The notes: generated by a model not told the origin, from the sequence alone. Positions 8,909 to 18,267 are shown, counted from the stretch's first letter. The stretch: 64,000 nt of DNA from Shewanella sp. Choline-02u-19 (GCF_002836205.1 NZ_PJBE01000012.1:620001-684000), one strand, 5' to 3'. Program-made: numbers and translations.

Positions 8909-10075
8909 ATGAAAAAAGCGCTAGCAGTATTGCCCCTCGCAACGTTGGTTTTTATGCCGACAAGCTTCGCGGTTGAGGTATTTAAAGACAATAAAAATGC
9001 ATTTGAGATTGGTGGTTTCGTTGATGCACGAGTTATTAATACACAAGATGTTACAGAGGTTGTGAATGGCAGCTCAAGAATTAATTTCGGCTTTACCCGT
9101 GAAATGTCCAATGATTGGAAAAGCTATGTCAAGCTGGAGTGGGGCGTAAATCCCTTTGGTAATGCAACGATCTCCTATAGCAGTGAAAGTAACTTTGAGA
9201 CCAAAAGCGGTGACTTTTTAAATAACCGTTTAGGCTATGTTGGCGTCAGTCACAATGACTATGGGTCGATCTCAATTGGTAAGCAATGGGGCGCATGGTA
9301 CGACGTTGTGTACAACACCAACTATGGTTTTGTATGGGACGGTAATGCATCCGGTACTTATACGTATAACAAATCCGACGGTGCCATTAATGGTGTCGGT
9401 CGTGGTGATAAAGTGATTCAGTATCGTAATAGTTGGGGTGATTTAGGGATCGCGGCGCAAATGCAGTTAAAAAGCAGTACCACAGATATTGAAGATGATG
9501 GTAGTAATAACCCGAATCGATTGGTGATGACAGAATACGATAATACTTATGGTATTGGTTTGACCTACCAAGCGACAGAGATGTTAGTGCTTACCGCTGG
9601 CGGTAACATCGGTGAACCAGAAGGCACTACGGCCAGTGGTCGGGTTATTTCCGAGACCGACTATATCTATGGCTTTGGTCTAACCTGGGGCAGTTGGGAT
9701 GAGCATGGCTTATATGCGGCGATGAACCTCAACCAAAATGAATTCCACGATACAGATAACTTAGGCCGTTTCTTGCAAGAGTCGGTAGGTTTAGAAACGC
9801 TGATCTCCTATTACTTAGACAATAATATCAAGCTGCTTGCCTCTTACAACGTCTTAGAGGCCGGTGATGACTATGAGGCAGAACATCCTGGTGATGTTTT
9901 TAAACGTCAGTTTGCCGTGGCTGGCGTGCACTATGTTTGGGATAACAGTGTGGTGATCTACTTGGAAGGCCGTGTTGATTTTAGTGATTTCAGTAGTGAT
10001 AACCCTGAAAATGAAGCGATGCAAGCAAAATCAGAAGATGATGGTGTCGCGATTGGTATTCGCTATACCTTGTAA
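8909..10075 (+). CDS. Outer-membrane porin, Gram-negative general porin type
   Basis: The 388-residue protein has a clear signal peptide (MKKALAVLPLATLVFMPTSFA, cleavage near residue 21) and then many alternating amphipathic strands with loops rich in Gly, Asn and Asp. Motifs such as NRLGYVGVSHNDYGSISIGKQWGAWYD are the characteristic stretch before loop 3 of general porins, and the chain ends in a strand (GIRYTL) with a hydrophobic C-terminal residue, slightly unlike the usual terminal Phe. It should form a trimeric diffusion channel. The ATG has GGAG at an ideal distance. A strong terminator follows. Confidence 0.85.
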   Translation: MKKALAVLPLATLVFMPTSFAVEVFKDNKNAFEIGGFVDARVINTQDVTEVVNGSSRINFGFTREMSNDWKSYVKLEWGVNPFGNATISYSSESNFETKSGDFLNNRLGYVGVSHNDYGSISIGKQWGAWYDVVYNTNYGFVWDGNASGTYTYNKSDGAINGVGRGDKVIQYRNSWGDLGIAAQMQLKSSTTDIEDDGSNNPNRLVMTEYDNTYGIGLTYQATEMLVLTAGGNIGEPEGTTASGRVISETDYIYGFGLTWGSWDEHGLYAAMNLNQNEFHDTDNLGRFLQESVGLETLISYYLDNNIKLLASYNVLEAGDDYEAEHPGDVFKRQFAVAGVHYVWDNSVVIYLEGRVDFSDFSSDNPENEAMQAKSEDDGVAIGIRYTL

Positions 10076-10099
10076 GTGTCCGATTGATTAATAACGATT

Positions 10100-10138
10100 A
10101 AGGCCCCTCAAGCTGTTATACAGTTTGAGGGGCCTTTT
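10100..10138. terminator. Bidirectional terminator between porin and SIMPL genes
   Basis: A 12-bp stem (AAGGCCCCTCAA / TTGAGGGGCCTT, 10100-10111 and 10125-10136) followed by TTTT sits between convergent genes. On the minus strand the T-tract is poorer, so it mainly serves the porin gene. Confidence 0.85.
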
Positions 10139-10150
10139 GATTAGCTGACG

Positions 10151-10861
10151 TTATTTCAATCGATAGGTGACTTCTACTCTATCTTGAATAGTGACTTGGC
10201 CTTGTTGGTAGCTTTTAGGCACATTATAACTGTCACTTTCAGCATTCATTCTCATCATCACTGGCTGAACTGGACGTTGGTCGAAATAGCGAATTTGCCA
10301 TACACCATCGAGCTCTTCGCCAAAGCCTTGGGCTAACTCTGCCGCTTTGTGTTGTGCATCTTTAATCGCTGCAAGCCTTGCTTGTTGAAGATAATGCGCC
10401 TCTTTGCTTGATTTGAGCGCGATATGATTAATACGGTTAATACCCTCTTCAAGCGCGGTATCTAGAATGCTATTGAGGTTGGTTAGATCGACAACTGTCA
10501 CAGTTACGCGGCGGCTCGCACTGTAGCCAATCAGTTTGTTAGGCTGATCTTTTTCATAGTGATATTGAGGTTGTAGGTTGATATTGGCACTTTGGATTAG
10601 CTTGCTGCTAACGCCTGCTTTTTCTAAACGTTCGATAAATTTAGCCACGGCGATATCCGACTCGACTTTGGCAGCTTTTGCTGTTTCCGCTTTAATCACG
10701 ACTTCCACGTTTATTTCTGCCATGTCTGCTTCGGCGAGGATATTGCTAGTGCCTATGGTTTCAAGATGCGCAAAGCTAATATCGGCGGCAAGCGCTGGGG
10801 CGGTAATGCTGGCCGATAGGACTAAAGCTGAAATAAGTGCTGCAAGAGATGATTTAATCAT
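10151..10861 (-). CDS. SIMPL (DUF541) domain periplasmic protein
   Basis: The protein of 236 residues has a signal peptide (MIKSSLAALISALVLSASITAPALAA) and a SIMPL/DUF541 domain, recognisable from the segments AEADMAEINVEVVIKAETAKAA, LIGYSASRRVTVTVVDL and ARLAAIKDAQHKAAELAQGFG. Related proteins (E. coli YggE, bacterial BP26) form oligomers and have been linked to oxidative stress, but the role is not settled. I start at the ATG at 10861 because GGAG lies 6 bases ahead and the signal peptide then begins properly; an in-frame extension of 11 codons is unlikely to be used. Confidence 0.85.
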   Translation of the reverse strand: MIKSSLAALISALVLSASITAPALAADISFAHLETIGTSNILAEADMAEINVEVVIKAETAKAAKVESDIAVAKFIERLEKAGVSSKLIQSANINLQPQYHYEKDQPNKLIGYSASRRVTVTVVDLTNLNSILDTALEEGINRINHIALKSSKEAHYLQQARLAAIKDAQHKAAELAQGFGEELDGVWQIRYFDQRPVQPVMMRMNAESDSYNVPKSYQQGQVTIQDRVEVTYRLK

Positions 10862-11067
10862 AGTAACTCCAAAAGTAAGTCTAAAATTCGCCAAGATAAA
10901 ACGGGGTTGGCTTCTAATAGCTATAAACGTGAGCTTTTGGGAAAAGGGTTATATTTTTAATTTATTATTCACGGTTGGCTAAGCTCACTCAAGAAATTGA
11001 ACCTATGAGCTAGGGTATCAACAGGTGCTAGCTGAGGTGGGTGAACAGACAAAGCTGAAAAAGTCGT

Positions 11068-11712
11068 CTAATTAAAGCCGTCTTTGAAGATAACCTCAGC
11101 AGCAGACTTGGTTTGCTGCCAACCTTTTTGCTTAAGTTCTGGTTCGGCCAGAAATTTATCGACATAGCCTATACAGAGATAACCTATCAGTTCAGCGCTT
11201 TCGGGGGCATTTAACGCTTGCTTGACCTTTAACGGGTCTAAAATACTGACCCAACCGACACCAATATTGAGCGAACGCGCCATTAACCACAGGTTTTGAA
11301 TGGCACAAACAACACTAAACTTACCCATCTCTGGCATGCTTGTTTGCCCTAGAACTGCAGTTTCACTGGGTTGATAAAATACCGCTAAGTTAACTGGAGC
11401 CTCTAAAATCCCTTCGAGTTTGAGCGCATCATACTGAGCGCGTTTATCCCCCGTAAATTGCTCACTGCCAAGGGCATTTGCTGCAACAAACGTTTGCTGC
11501 ACTGCTTGTTTAATGTTTGAGTCGCGAATAACCACAAATTGCCAAGGCTGCGAGTATCCAACTGAAGGCGCTTGCATGGCGGCATTTAGCAGCGTATCGA
11601 TACTCGCATCTGAGACGGGCTTATCATTAAAACGATTACCTCTAACATCGCGGCGTAGTCGGATAATATCGGCTAAGACCTCGCTGTCACTCTCACTAAA
11701 CATTCGACTCAT
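11068..11712 (-). CDS. bluB: 5,6-dimethylbenzimidazole synthase (BluB)
   Basis: The 214-residue flavoprotein of the nitroreductase fold carries BluB signatures: RRDVRGNRF (about 20-28), APSVGYSQPWQFVVI, the lid-forming stretch YDALKLEGILEAPVNLAVFY, and LWLMARSLNIGVGWVSILDP. BluB breaks down its own reduced FMN with oxygen to make the lower ligand of vitamin B12. The gene stands alone between a Dcu transporter and a SIMPL gene, with no cobalamin-biosynthesis neighbours, which suggests use in remodelling salvaged corrinoids. I saw no cobalamin riboswitch upstream. A general nitroreductase is the alternative but fits less well. Confidence 0.85.
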   Translation of the reverse strand: MSRMFSESDSEVLADIIRLRRDVRGNRFNDKPVSDASIDTLLNAAMQAPSVGYSQPWQFVVIRDSNIKQAVQQTFVAANALGSEQFTGDKRAQYDALKLEGILEAPVNLAVFYQPSETAVLGQTSMPEMGKFSVVCAIQNLWLMARSLNIGVGWVSILDPLKVKQALNAPESAELIGYLCIGYVDKFLAEPELKQKGWQQTKSAAEVIFKDGFN

Positions 11713-11833
11713 ACCGCTCTCAATTTTTCTATAGATCGATAAGGCGCCCTTTGAGGACGCCTTTAAATGCTATCTAGAGTAACAATAATTAGCCTAATTT
11801 GAAGCTGTATCGACTGACTTAGTGATCTAGCTG

Positions 11834-13150
11834 TTAATTAATGGTCATTGAAATGAAGTAGCCGATAAATGTTGCTGTGCCGACGCCAATAAAACCAGGC
11901 ACAATAAAGCTATGATTCAACACATATTTACCAATATGGGTGGTGCCGGTTCTATCGAAACTAATCGCCGCTAAATCACTCGGGTAGAACGGGAAGAAGA
12001 AATAAGCATAGCAAGCGGGTAATACGCCGATAAGCACTGGTGCCGGGATCCCCAAAGAGAAACCCAGTGGCAGCATTATGGTTAAGGTTGCAGCTTGGCT
12101 CTTCAAGAAGATGGACGCGACAAACATCGCAATGGCGAATGACCAAGGATGAGCATGGACGATGTCACTCACAGACTCAATTAGATAGCTCTTGTGATAG
12201 CTAATAATAGTGTCGCTAAGCCATGCAATACCAAAGATAATGATCACTGCAGTCATACCTGCGATGAAGACATTACTGCTCACTATCTTTTTAGGATCTA
12301 CCTTGGTGACAAGTAAAATCATCGCGCCAACGGAAAGCATCATAAACTGGATGGCGACAGACATCTTCACGCCTTCAGGCAATAACTCTTTGCTAAACAT
12401 TGCCAAGCCAATGACGGCTAATATGCCGAGTAGAAAGATACTTAACCCTTTTTTGGCGATGCTGTTACTTTTGGCGACATCATCGGTTTCAATATCCGGA
12501 TCAATGAGACTATTCTTAAACTCTTCATCCAGCAATCGAGCTTGAAACTCTTCATCTTTATCGAGATCTTTACCACGCTTTAAGCTCCAAGCTGAGGCGA
12601 CCAGTACACCGATTAATGTTGAAGGTATGGTGACTAACAACACATCCATCAAACCAATATCAAGATTGTTTTCCATTGAGGTGGCAATAACAACGGCGGC
12701 AGCGGCGGCAATAGGGCTGGCTGTGATCCCCATTTGCGAAGCAACGGTTGCGATAGCGAGTGGACGCTCAGGCCGAATGCCTTTCTTGTATGCGACATCG
12801 TAGATCACTGGCAGTAATGGATAGACTGAGTGCCCCGTTCCCACAAGTACAGTTAAGGAGTATGTGCATAAAGGACCCAGAAACACGATTTGGTTTGGGT
12901 GTTTACGCAGTAGTTTTTCGGCATAGCGGACCAGTAGCTTTAGACCGCCAGTCGCTTCTAAGGTGGCTGATGCGGCAACCACGGCAAGAATGATCAACAT
13001 GACGTTGATTGGCGGTGAACCTGGCGCAACGCCAAATACAAAGGCAAGAATGGAGACACCCAAGCCACCTAAAAGGCCAAAGGCAACACCGCCGTGACGG
13101 ATCCCGACAAAGATGATGGCCAACAATAACAGCATATGCACAAAAAACAT
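11834..13150 (-). CDS. DcuA/DcuB family C4-dicarboxylate transporter
   Basis: The 438-residue inner-membrane protein has about 11 membrane helices. Its N-terminal pattern (IFVGIRHGGVAFGLLGGLGVSILAFVFG), LTVLVGTGHSVYPLLPVIYDVA and FFFPFYPSDLAAISFDRTGTT are typical of DcuA/DcuB antiporters, which exchange fumarate, succinate, malate or aspartate, usually under anaerobic conditions. A charged cytoplasmic loop (about residues 195-235) separates the halves. The gene is leftward with its own 550-base upstream gap; I found no convincing FNR or CRP site. DcuA and DcuB cannot be told apart here. Confidence 0.88.
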   Translation of the reverse strand: MFFVHMLLLLAIIFVGIRHGGVAFGLLGGLGVSILAFVFGVAPGSPPINVMLIILAVVAASATLEATGGLKLLVRYAEKLLRKHPNQIVFLGPLCTYSLTVLVGTGHSVYPLLPVIYDVAYKKGIRPERPLAIATVASQMGITASPIAAAAAVVIATSMENNLDIGLMDVLLVTIPSTLIGVLVASAWSLKRGKDLDKDEEFQARLLDEEFKNSLIDPDIETDDVAKSNSIAKKGLSIFLLGILAVIGLAMFSKELLPEGVKMSVAIQFMMLSVGAMILLVTKVDPKKIVSSNVFIAGMTAVIIIFGIAWLSDTIISYHKSYLIESVSDIVHAHPWSFAIAMFVASIFLKSQAATLTIMLPLGFSLGIPAPVLIGVLPACYAYFFFPFYPSDLAAISFDRTGTTHIGKYVLNHSFIVPGFIGVGTATFIGYFISMTIN

Positions 13151-13484
13151 GGTGTGTCCCTTTAAGTAGTGAGCTGAAGCCAGTGTTTTACGTAAATGAT
13201 GGTGGGTATTTGATAAGCAAATAACCCAGTGATAACTGACTTATACCGTATGTTATGGATTGCTTAAATAGTCTGTGTTCAGCAAGGTGATACAGCGCAT
13301 TGGATCATGGCTGTTATTGATAAGAAACGTGAACTAACTTAACGGCAATATTTTAATCACATTTCTGAGGGCTTGAATATAGGCAGTGATTTCTACGATT
13401 GTTGGGGAGATGCAACAATAAAATAAGAAAAAGTGATGCTGTCTATTTTATAGACTGACTTTTAAGTGTAGAATCGCGCCTTAT
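13151..13484. other. Divergent intergenic region between dcu and sulP
   Basis: AT-rich stretch containing the promoter of the leftward dcu gene. Half sites resembling FNR (TTGAT) occur near 13218 and 13316 but lack a matching second half. No ORF or stable hairpin was found. Confidence 0.4.
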
Positions 13485-13490
13485 TATAAT
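13485..13490 (+). promoter_or_regulatory. -10 promoter element of the sulP leader
   Basis: A perfect TATAAT lies at 13485-13490, with TTAAGT 17 bases upstream as a weak -35. Transcription would start near 13497, giving a leader of about 210 bases before the SulP start, unusually long for a simple transporter mRNA. Confidence 0.5.
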
Positions 13491-13613
13491 TTAAGAGGAA
13501 ATTACTCATTGTGTTAATGACGCCACCTTAACGTTTCGCCCTCCCTATAGCTTTCATTGCTAACTAAGCATCACGCTTACTTCTTTGCGCTTGTTAATTC
13601 GTTGTCGATTACT

Positions 13614-13691
13614 ACGGCAGTTTTCCGCGCCAAAATTTTATCAAAAAAGCACGCATATCACTCCAGTCTAATCTCTGGTGCGAACTGCCGT
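13614..13691 (+). promoter_or_regulatory. Structured RNA leader of sulP
   Basis: ACGGCAGTT (13614-13622) pairs perfectly with AACTGCCGT (13683-13691); after a 3-base bulge, CGCGCC (13626-13631) pairs with GGTGCG (13677-13682) with one G-U. The result is a 15-bp stem closing a loop of about 45 bases, which contains a possible small inner hairpin CCAG/CTGG. It ends 18 bases before the SulP start, next to the GAGAG ribosome-binding site. This looks like a cis-regulatory element; I cannot match it to a named riboswitch class. A long GC stem without T-tract argues against a plain terminator. Confidence 0.5.
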
Positions 13692-13709
13692 GCGTAAACT
13701 GAGAGTTCA

Positions 13710-15197
13710 ATGTTTAAAAATTTCAAAATTGATTGGTTATCTAATATCCGTGGCGATCTGCTTGCGGGTATCGTTGTGGCGTTAGCCCTCATTCCAGAGG
13801 CTATCGCATTTTCGATTATTGCGGGTGTCGACCCCAAAGTCGGCTTGTATGCCTCATTTAGTATTTCAGTGGTAATAGCTTTCACCGGTGGCCGTTCAGG
13901 TATGATCTCCGCGGCAACGGGAGCAATGGCGCTGTTGATGATAACCCTAGTTAAGGATCATGGTTTGCAATACTTGTTGGTAGCAACAGTATTGACGGGA
14001 TTACTACAGATTTTAGCGGGATATTTAAAACTCGGTAATTTGATGCGATTCGTATCGCGATCGGTAGTGACAGGGTTTGTAAATGCATTGGCTATACTGA
14101 TTTTTATGGCCCAATTACCAGAGCTTACCAATGTGACTTGGCACGTATATGCGATGACATTAGCCGGTCTTGGAATCATATACCTGTTCCCTTATCTGCC
14201 TGTTATTGGCAAATTAATCCCCTCTCCTTTGATCTGTATTGTCGGGTTAACAGCATTTGCTATGATGTTTAATGTCGATGTGCGTACCGTGGGTGATATG
14301 GGAGACTTACCTGATACCTTACCGATATTCTTATGGCCTGATGTGCCGTTAAACTTCGAAACCTTACTGATTGTATTGCCTTATTCCATGGGACTCGCGG
14401 TCGTCGGACTATTAGAATCAATGATGACGGCGACGATTGTCGACGATCTTACCGATACCAATAGTGATAAAAACCGTGAGTGTAAGGGGCAAGGACTTGC
14501 CAATGTGTTTACGGGTTTTCTTGGTGGTATGGCGGGTTGCGCCATGATTGGTCAATCGATGATTAATATAAAGTCCGGCGGACGTGGACGTCTATCGAGT
14601 TTAGCGGCGGGTGTATTCTTGCTCATAATGGTGGTCTTTCTTGGACCCTGGTTAAAACAGATCCCTATGGCCGCCTTGGTCGCGGTAATGATTATGGTGG
14701 CCATAGGTACGTTCTCGTGGCAGTCCATTCTCGATATGAAAAAACATCCACTGTCGACCAATGTTGTGATGCTGGCAACGGTTGCTATGGTGGTAGCCAC
14801 TCATAATCTGGCTATCGGTGTATTTGTTGGAGTGCTGCTTGCTTCCTTATTCTTTGCCAACAAGATTAGTCGCATGATGGTGGTTAGGAATAATATCGGT
14901 GAAAGTGACAGTTGTGAATATCGGGTGATTGGCCAAGTGTTCTTTGCGTCATCGGATAAATTTACCGATTCATTTGATTTTAAAGAAGTATTAGAGTCAG
15001 TCACTATCGATTTATCGGCGGCTCACTTTTGGGATGTGACGGCGGTATCTGCATTGGATAAAGTGGTGATTAAATTTCGTCGAGAGGGTACACATGTGAA
15101 CCTTATTGGTATGAATCAAGCGACTCGCACCATTGTTGATAAATTTGGGGTACACGATAAGCCCGAAGAAGTTGAAAGACTACTGGCTGGACACTAA
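13710..15197 (+). CDS. SulP family anion transporter with STAS domain
   Basis: The 495-residue protein has an N-terminal membrane domain (about residues 10-385, some 12-14 helices) with SulP signatures LLAGIVVALALIPEAIAFSIIAGVDPKVGLYASF and GFLGGMAGCAMIGQSMINIKSGGR, followed by a cytoplasmic STAS domain (about 400-490). SulP proteins carry sulfate, bicarbonate, dicarboxylates or other anions. The adjacent universal stress protein gene, 13 bases downstream, is a pairing also seen with BicA-like bicarbonate transporters, but the substrate here is open. The long folded leader suggests control after transcription start. Confidence 0.85.
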   Translation: MFKNFKIDWLSNIRGDLLAGIVVALALIPEAIAFSIIAGVDPKVGLYASFSISVVIAFTGGRSGMISAATGAMALLMITLVKDHGLQYLLVATVLTGLLQILAGYLKLGNLMRFVSRSVVTGFVNALAILIFMAQLPELTNVTWHVYAMTLAGLGIIYLFPYLPVIGKLIPSPLICIVGLTAFAMMFNVDVRTVGDMGDLPDTLPIFLWPDVPLNFETLLIVLPYSMGLAVVGLLESMMTATIVDDLTDTNSDKNRECKGQGLANVFTGFLGGMAGCAMIGQSMINIKSGGRGRLSSLAAGVFLLIMVVFLGPWLKQIPMAALVAVMIMVAIGTFSWQSILDMKKHPLSTNVVMLATVAMVVATHNLAIGVFVGVLLASLFFANKISRMMVVRNNIGESDSCEYRVIGQVFFASSDKFTDSFDFKEVLESVTIDLSAAHFWDVTAVSALDKVVIKFRREGTHVNLIGMNQATRTIVDKFGVHDKPEEVERLLAGH

Positions 15198-15210
15198 GAG
15201 GATGATACAG

Positions 15211-16056
15211 ATGAAGAATATAGTTGCGTGTATTGATGGTTCTAAATTGACTCTAGCCACCTGTGAAGCCAGTGCTTGGGTTGCACACAAAGTGAAAGCA
15301 CCGTTAACGTTATTGCATGTGCTCGATAAAGCCACCAGACCTGTGGTGAGCGAATTGTCGGGCCAAATTGGCTTTGGTAGCCAAGAAGACCTACTCAATG
15401 AACTGGTAGAGCTTGATGAGCTGCGCAGTAAAGTGGCGCTTAAGCATGGTAAGCAGTTACTGATAGATGCAGAAGAGTTAGCGCAAGTGCGAGGCGTGAG
15501 TGATATCCATAAATTACAACGCCATGGCAGTTTACTCGACACATTAATGGATCTAGAAGATGATTTGAGGGTGTTAGTGCTGGGGAGGTCGGGTGAAGAT
15601 CATAGCAGCACTAAAACAATAGGCTCACAGCTTGAAAGTGTGATTAGAACGATTAAGGCCCATACCCTTGTGGTCAGCGAAAGCTTCGAAGTGCCAAGCT
15701 CCTATATGATCGCCTTTGATGGTAGTGCAACCAGTGACAAGCTGATTGAAAAGGCTATCAAGACGCCTTTGCTTGTCGGTTTGGAGTGTCATTTGGTGAT
15801 GGTTGATGGCTCTGGTGACAAGAGCGCAGCTTTTCAACAAGCATCGCAGCAGCTTACTGAGGCAGGGATCATGGTGACAGAGCGAGTGTTAACTGGAGAT
15901 GTAGATAGCGCATTACTCGATTACCAAGAGCAACAACAGCTTGGGATGATAGTGATGGGGGCCTATGGCCACACAAAGTTACGCCAGTACTTTCTCGGCA
16001 GTAACACCACGCAAGTGCTGATAAAAAGCAGCGTACCCTTGTTGTTAATCCGTTAA
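15211..16056 (+). CDS. Universal stress protein with two Usp domains (UspE-like)
   Basis: The 281-residue cytoplasmic protein consists of two tandem Usp folds (about 1-145 and 150-281). The second keeps the ATP-binding pattern GAYGHTKLRQYFLGSNTTQVL and the first a variant (GRSGEDHSSTKTIGSQ). I start at the ATG at 15211, which has AGAGG about 10 bases ahead; an upstream ATG at 15202 abuts the AGG, and longer versions would run into the SulP gene. It follows sulP by 13 bases and is probably cotranscribed, ending at a strong terminator. A role in transporter or stress control is inference. Confidence 0.85.
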   Translation: MKNIVACIDGSKLTLATCEASAWVAHKVKAPLTLLHVLDKATRPVVSELSGQIGFGSQEDLLNELVELDELRSKVALKHGKQLLIDAEELAQVRGVSDIHKLQRHGSLLDTLMDLEDDLRVLVLGRSGEDHSSTKTIGSQLESVIRTIKAHTLVVSESFEVPSSYMIAFDGSATSDKLIEKAIKTPLLVGLECHLVMVDGSGDKSAAFQQASQQLTEAGIMVTERVLTGDVDSALLDYQEQQQLGMIVMGAYGHTKLRQYFLGSNTTQVLIKSSVPLLLIR

Positions 16057-16066
16057 TTATGCAGAG

Positions 16067-16100
16067 ATAGAGGAGCCGATAATCAGCTCCTCTATTTTTT
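16067..16100 (+). terminator. Rho-independent terminator of the sulP-usp operon
   Basis: A 10-bp stem ATAGAGGAGC / GCTCCTCTAT (16067-16076, 16086-16095) followed by TTTTT lies 11 bases after the usp stop codon. Confidence 0.9.
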
Positions 16101-16214
16101 AGCCGCACCACAGCGTCAGCCATATTTAAAAGTGAGTTAAACACGAGTTAACTGACAAACCCCGCCGCAATTGGTTAGAATAACCTAGATTTTTTAAACT
16201 CCAGAGCGACCACT

Positions 16215-17600
16215 ATGCACGTACATATTTTAGGGATCTGTGGCACCTTCATGGGCGGCCTCGCGTTGCTGGCTCGAGCTGAAGGGCACAAGGTAACGGG
16301 CAGCGATGCCAATGTTTACCCGCCAATGAGCACTCAACTAGAAGAGCAAGGTATTGAGCTGATCCAAGGTTTCGATCCTACTCAATTGGGTAAAAATGAA
16401 GATGATGCGCCCGATCTTGTGGTGATCGGCAATGCTATGAGCCGAGGTAATCCTTGCGTTGAAGCAGTGCTTAACCGCGGCCTTAAGTATACCTCTGGCC
16501 CGCAGTTTCTAGCAGAGCACATCTTGGCTGAGCGCTGGGTATTAGCGGTTGCTGGCACCCATGGTAAAACGTCTACCTCGAGTATGTTGGCGTGGATCCT
16601 CGAAGACTGTGGCTATGAGCCGGGATTTTTGATTGGTGGTGTACCGCAAAACTTCGGGGTATCGGCTCGCCTTGGCGGTTCGCCGTTTTTTGTGGTTGAA
16701 GCTGATGAATACGACAGCGCCTTTTTTGATAAACGTTCTAAGTTTGTCCACTATCAACCGCGTACTCTGGTGATCAACAACTTAGAGTTCGATCACGCCG
16801 ATATATTTGATGATCTTAAAGCGATCCAACGCCAGTTTAATCACGTAATACGGACGGTTCCTGGTGAAGGAAAAGTGATCTGGCCAGCAGATGCGATAAG
16901 TGTGCAGCAAGTCATCGCGCTAGGTTGCTGGAGTGAGCAAGAGACATATCATTTAAATGCCGTGACTAACGGCTGGCATGCTCATAATCTTAGCGATGAT
17001 GCTCATCAGTTTGAAGTCTTCTACAATGGTGAGTTGCAGGGGGTTGTCGATTGGGAACTCATTGGCCAGCACAATATCGAAAATGCGGTGATGGCAATTG
17101 CCGCAGCGAGGCACGTTGGGGTTAAGCCTGATGCCGCCATTGAAGCGTTAGCCAAGTTTGCACCTCCTAAGCGCCGCATGGAGCTGCTTGGTACTATAAG
17201 CGGTATCGAAGTTTATGATGACTTTGCGCATCACCCAACGGCCATAGCAACATCTCTAGCGGGTATGCGAGCCAAAGTGGGCCAGCGTAAGGTGACGGTG
17301 ATTTTAGAGCCGCGTTCGAACACCATGAAGAGCGGCGTGCACAAGGACACCTTGGCAAACTCATTGGCTTTGGCTAGCAATGTCTTTTTATATCAAGCGG
17401 GCAATATTGACTGGGACATTAGCACCGCAATGGCCACAGCCTCGGTGCCAGTTGCTGTGTTGTATGATATTGATGAGATTATAGAGCAGGTCGTCGCTCA
17501 GGCGAGCAGTGGAGATACTATTATCATTATGAGTAATGGCGGCTTCGGCGGATTACATCAAAAGCTGCTGGCACAATTAAACACTAAAACAGGTAAATAA
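16215..17600 (+). CDS. mpl: UDP-MurNAc:L-Ala-gamma-D-Glu-meso-DAP ligase (Mpl)
   Basis: The 461-residue Mur-ligase family enzyme reattaches the recycled tripeptide to UDP-N-acetylmuramate, saving cell-wall material. Visible are the N-terminal UDP-binding stretch HILGICGTFMGGLALLARAEGHKVTGSD, the ATP loop GTHGKTSTSSMLAW (about residue 112), a central EADEYDSAFFDKRSKFVHY and the C-terminal VYDDFAHHPTAIATSL. The N-terminal wording separates it from MurC. It opens a rightward cluster with ubiX (6 bases apart) and hpt, probably one transcript. Confidence 0.93.
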   Translation: MHVHILGICGTFMGGLALLARAEGHKVTGSDANVYPPMSTQLEEQGIELIQGFDPTQLGKNEDDAPDLVVIGNAMSRGNPCVEAVLNRGLKYTSGPQFLAEHILAERWVLAVAGTHGKTSTSSMLAWILEDCGYEPGFLIGGVPQNFGVSARLGGSPFFVVEADEYDSAFFDKRSKFVHYQPRTLVINNLEFDHADIFDDLKAIQRQFNHVIRTVPGEGKVIWPADAISVQQVIALGCWSEQETYHLNAVTNGWHAHNLSDDAHQFEVFYNGELQGVVDWELIGQHNIENAVMAIAAARHVGVKPDAAIEALAKFAPPKRRMELLGTISGIEVYDDFAHHPTAIATSLAGMRAKVGQRKVTVILEPRSNTMKSGVHKDTLANSLALASNVFLYQAGNIDWDISTAMATASVPVAVLYDIDEIIEQVVAQASSGDTIIIMSNGGFGGLHQKLLAQLNTKTGK

Positions 17601-17606
17601 CTAGCC

Positions 17607-18260
17607 ATGAGTGTGACATACCATAAAGCAGACAAGTCTATTAGCCTGGCGTGGACTGGCGCCTCGGGCGCTCCATATGGCCTGAGATTATTAGAAGCAC
17701 TGTTGAGAAGTGATTATCAAGTGTTCTTGATGATCTCATCAGCCGCGAGAGTGGTATTGGCCACAGAGCAAGGCCTGCAGTTAAGCGCCAATAGCGATAA
17801 AGCGCAAGCACAGTTATTAGCGCAGTTTGGCGACGTGGCTGGCGAGCTCATTGTATTGGGTAAAGAGGAGTGGTTTTCGCCGCCAGCTTCGGGTTCTGCG
17901 GCGCCAAAACAGATGGTCATCTGTCCGTGCAGTACAGGGACATTAGCATCGGTTGCAACGGGTATGAGTAATAATTTACTCGAACGAGCGGCTGATGTTG
18001 TAATAAAAGAGCGAGGCCAATTAATCTTGGTTCCTCGAGAAACTCCTTTTAGTGCCATACACTTAGAGCATATGTTGTCGCTCTCTCGCTTAGGCGTAAC
18101 CATTATGCCTGCAGCGCCAGGCTTTTATCATAATCCCAAATCGGTTGAAGATCTGGTAGACTTTATGGTCGCCCGAATTCTTGACCATTTGGGCGTTGAC
18201 CATGCATTAACGAATCGTTGGGGTTATGACAAGCATAATACCAACGACATCGACTATTGA
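17607..18260 (+). CDS. ubiX: Flavin prenyltransferase UbiX
   Basis: The 217-residue protein makes prenylated FMN, the cofactor that the decarboxylase UbiD needs in ubiquinone synthesis. It shows the family signatures WTGASGAPYGLRLLEALL (FMN site, about residues 16-34), CPCSTGTLASVATGMSNNLLERAADVVIKE and LVPRETPFSAIHLEHML. It follows mpl by 6 bases and precedes hpt by 7 bases. UbiX forms a dodecamer in the cytoplasm in known cases. Confidence 0.93.
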   Translation: MSVTYHKADKSISLAWTGASGAPYGLRLLEALLRSDYQVFLMISSAARVVLATEQGLQLSANSDKAQAQLLAQFGDVAGELIVLGKEEWFSPPASGSAAPKQMVICPCSTGTLASVATGMSNNLLERAADVVIKERGQLILVPRETPFSAIHLEHMLSLSRLGVTIMPAAPGFYHNPKSVEDLVDFMVARILDHLGVDHALTNRWGYDKHNTNDIDY

Positions 18261-18267
18261 GAGTTTT

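Noticed and set aside
13210..13330. FNR sites upstream of the dcu gene
   Set aside because: TTGAT half sites lack an ATCAA half at the right distance.
13511..13531. Six-codon GTG-started leader ORF (MLMTPP) before sulP
   Set aside because: Its would-be ribosome-binding site at 13493-13499 coincides with the predicted transcription start, so it would hardly be in the mRNA.
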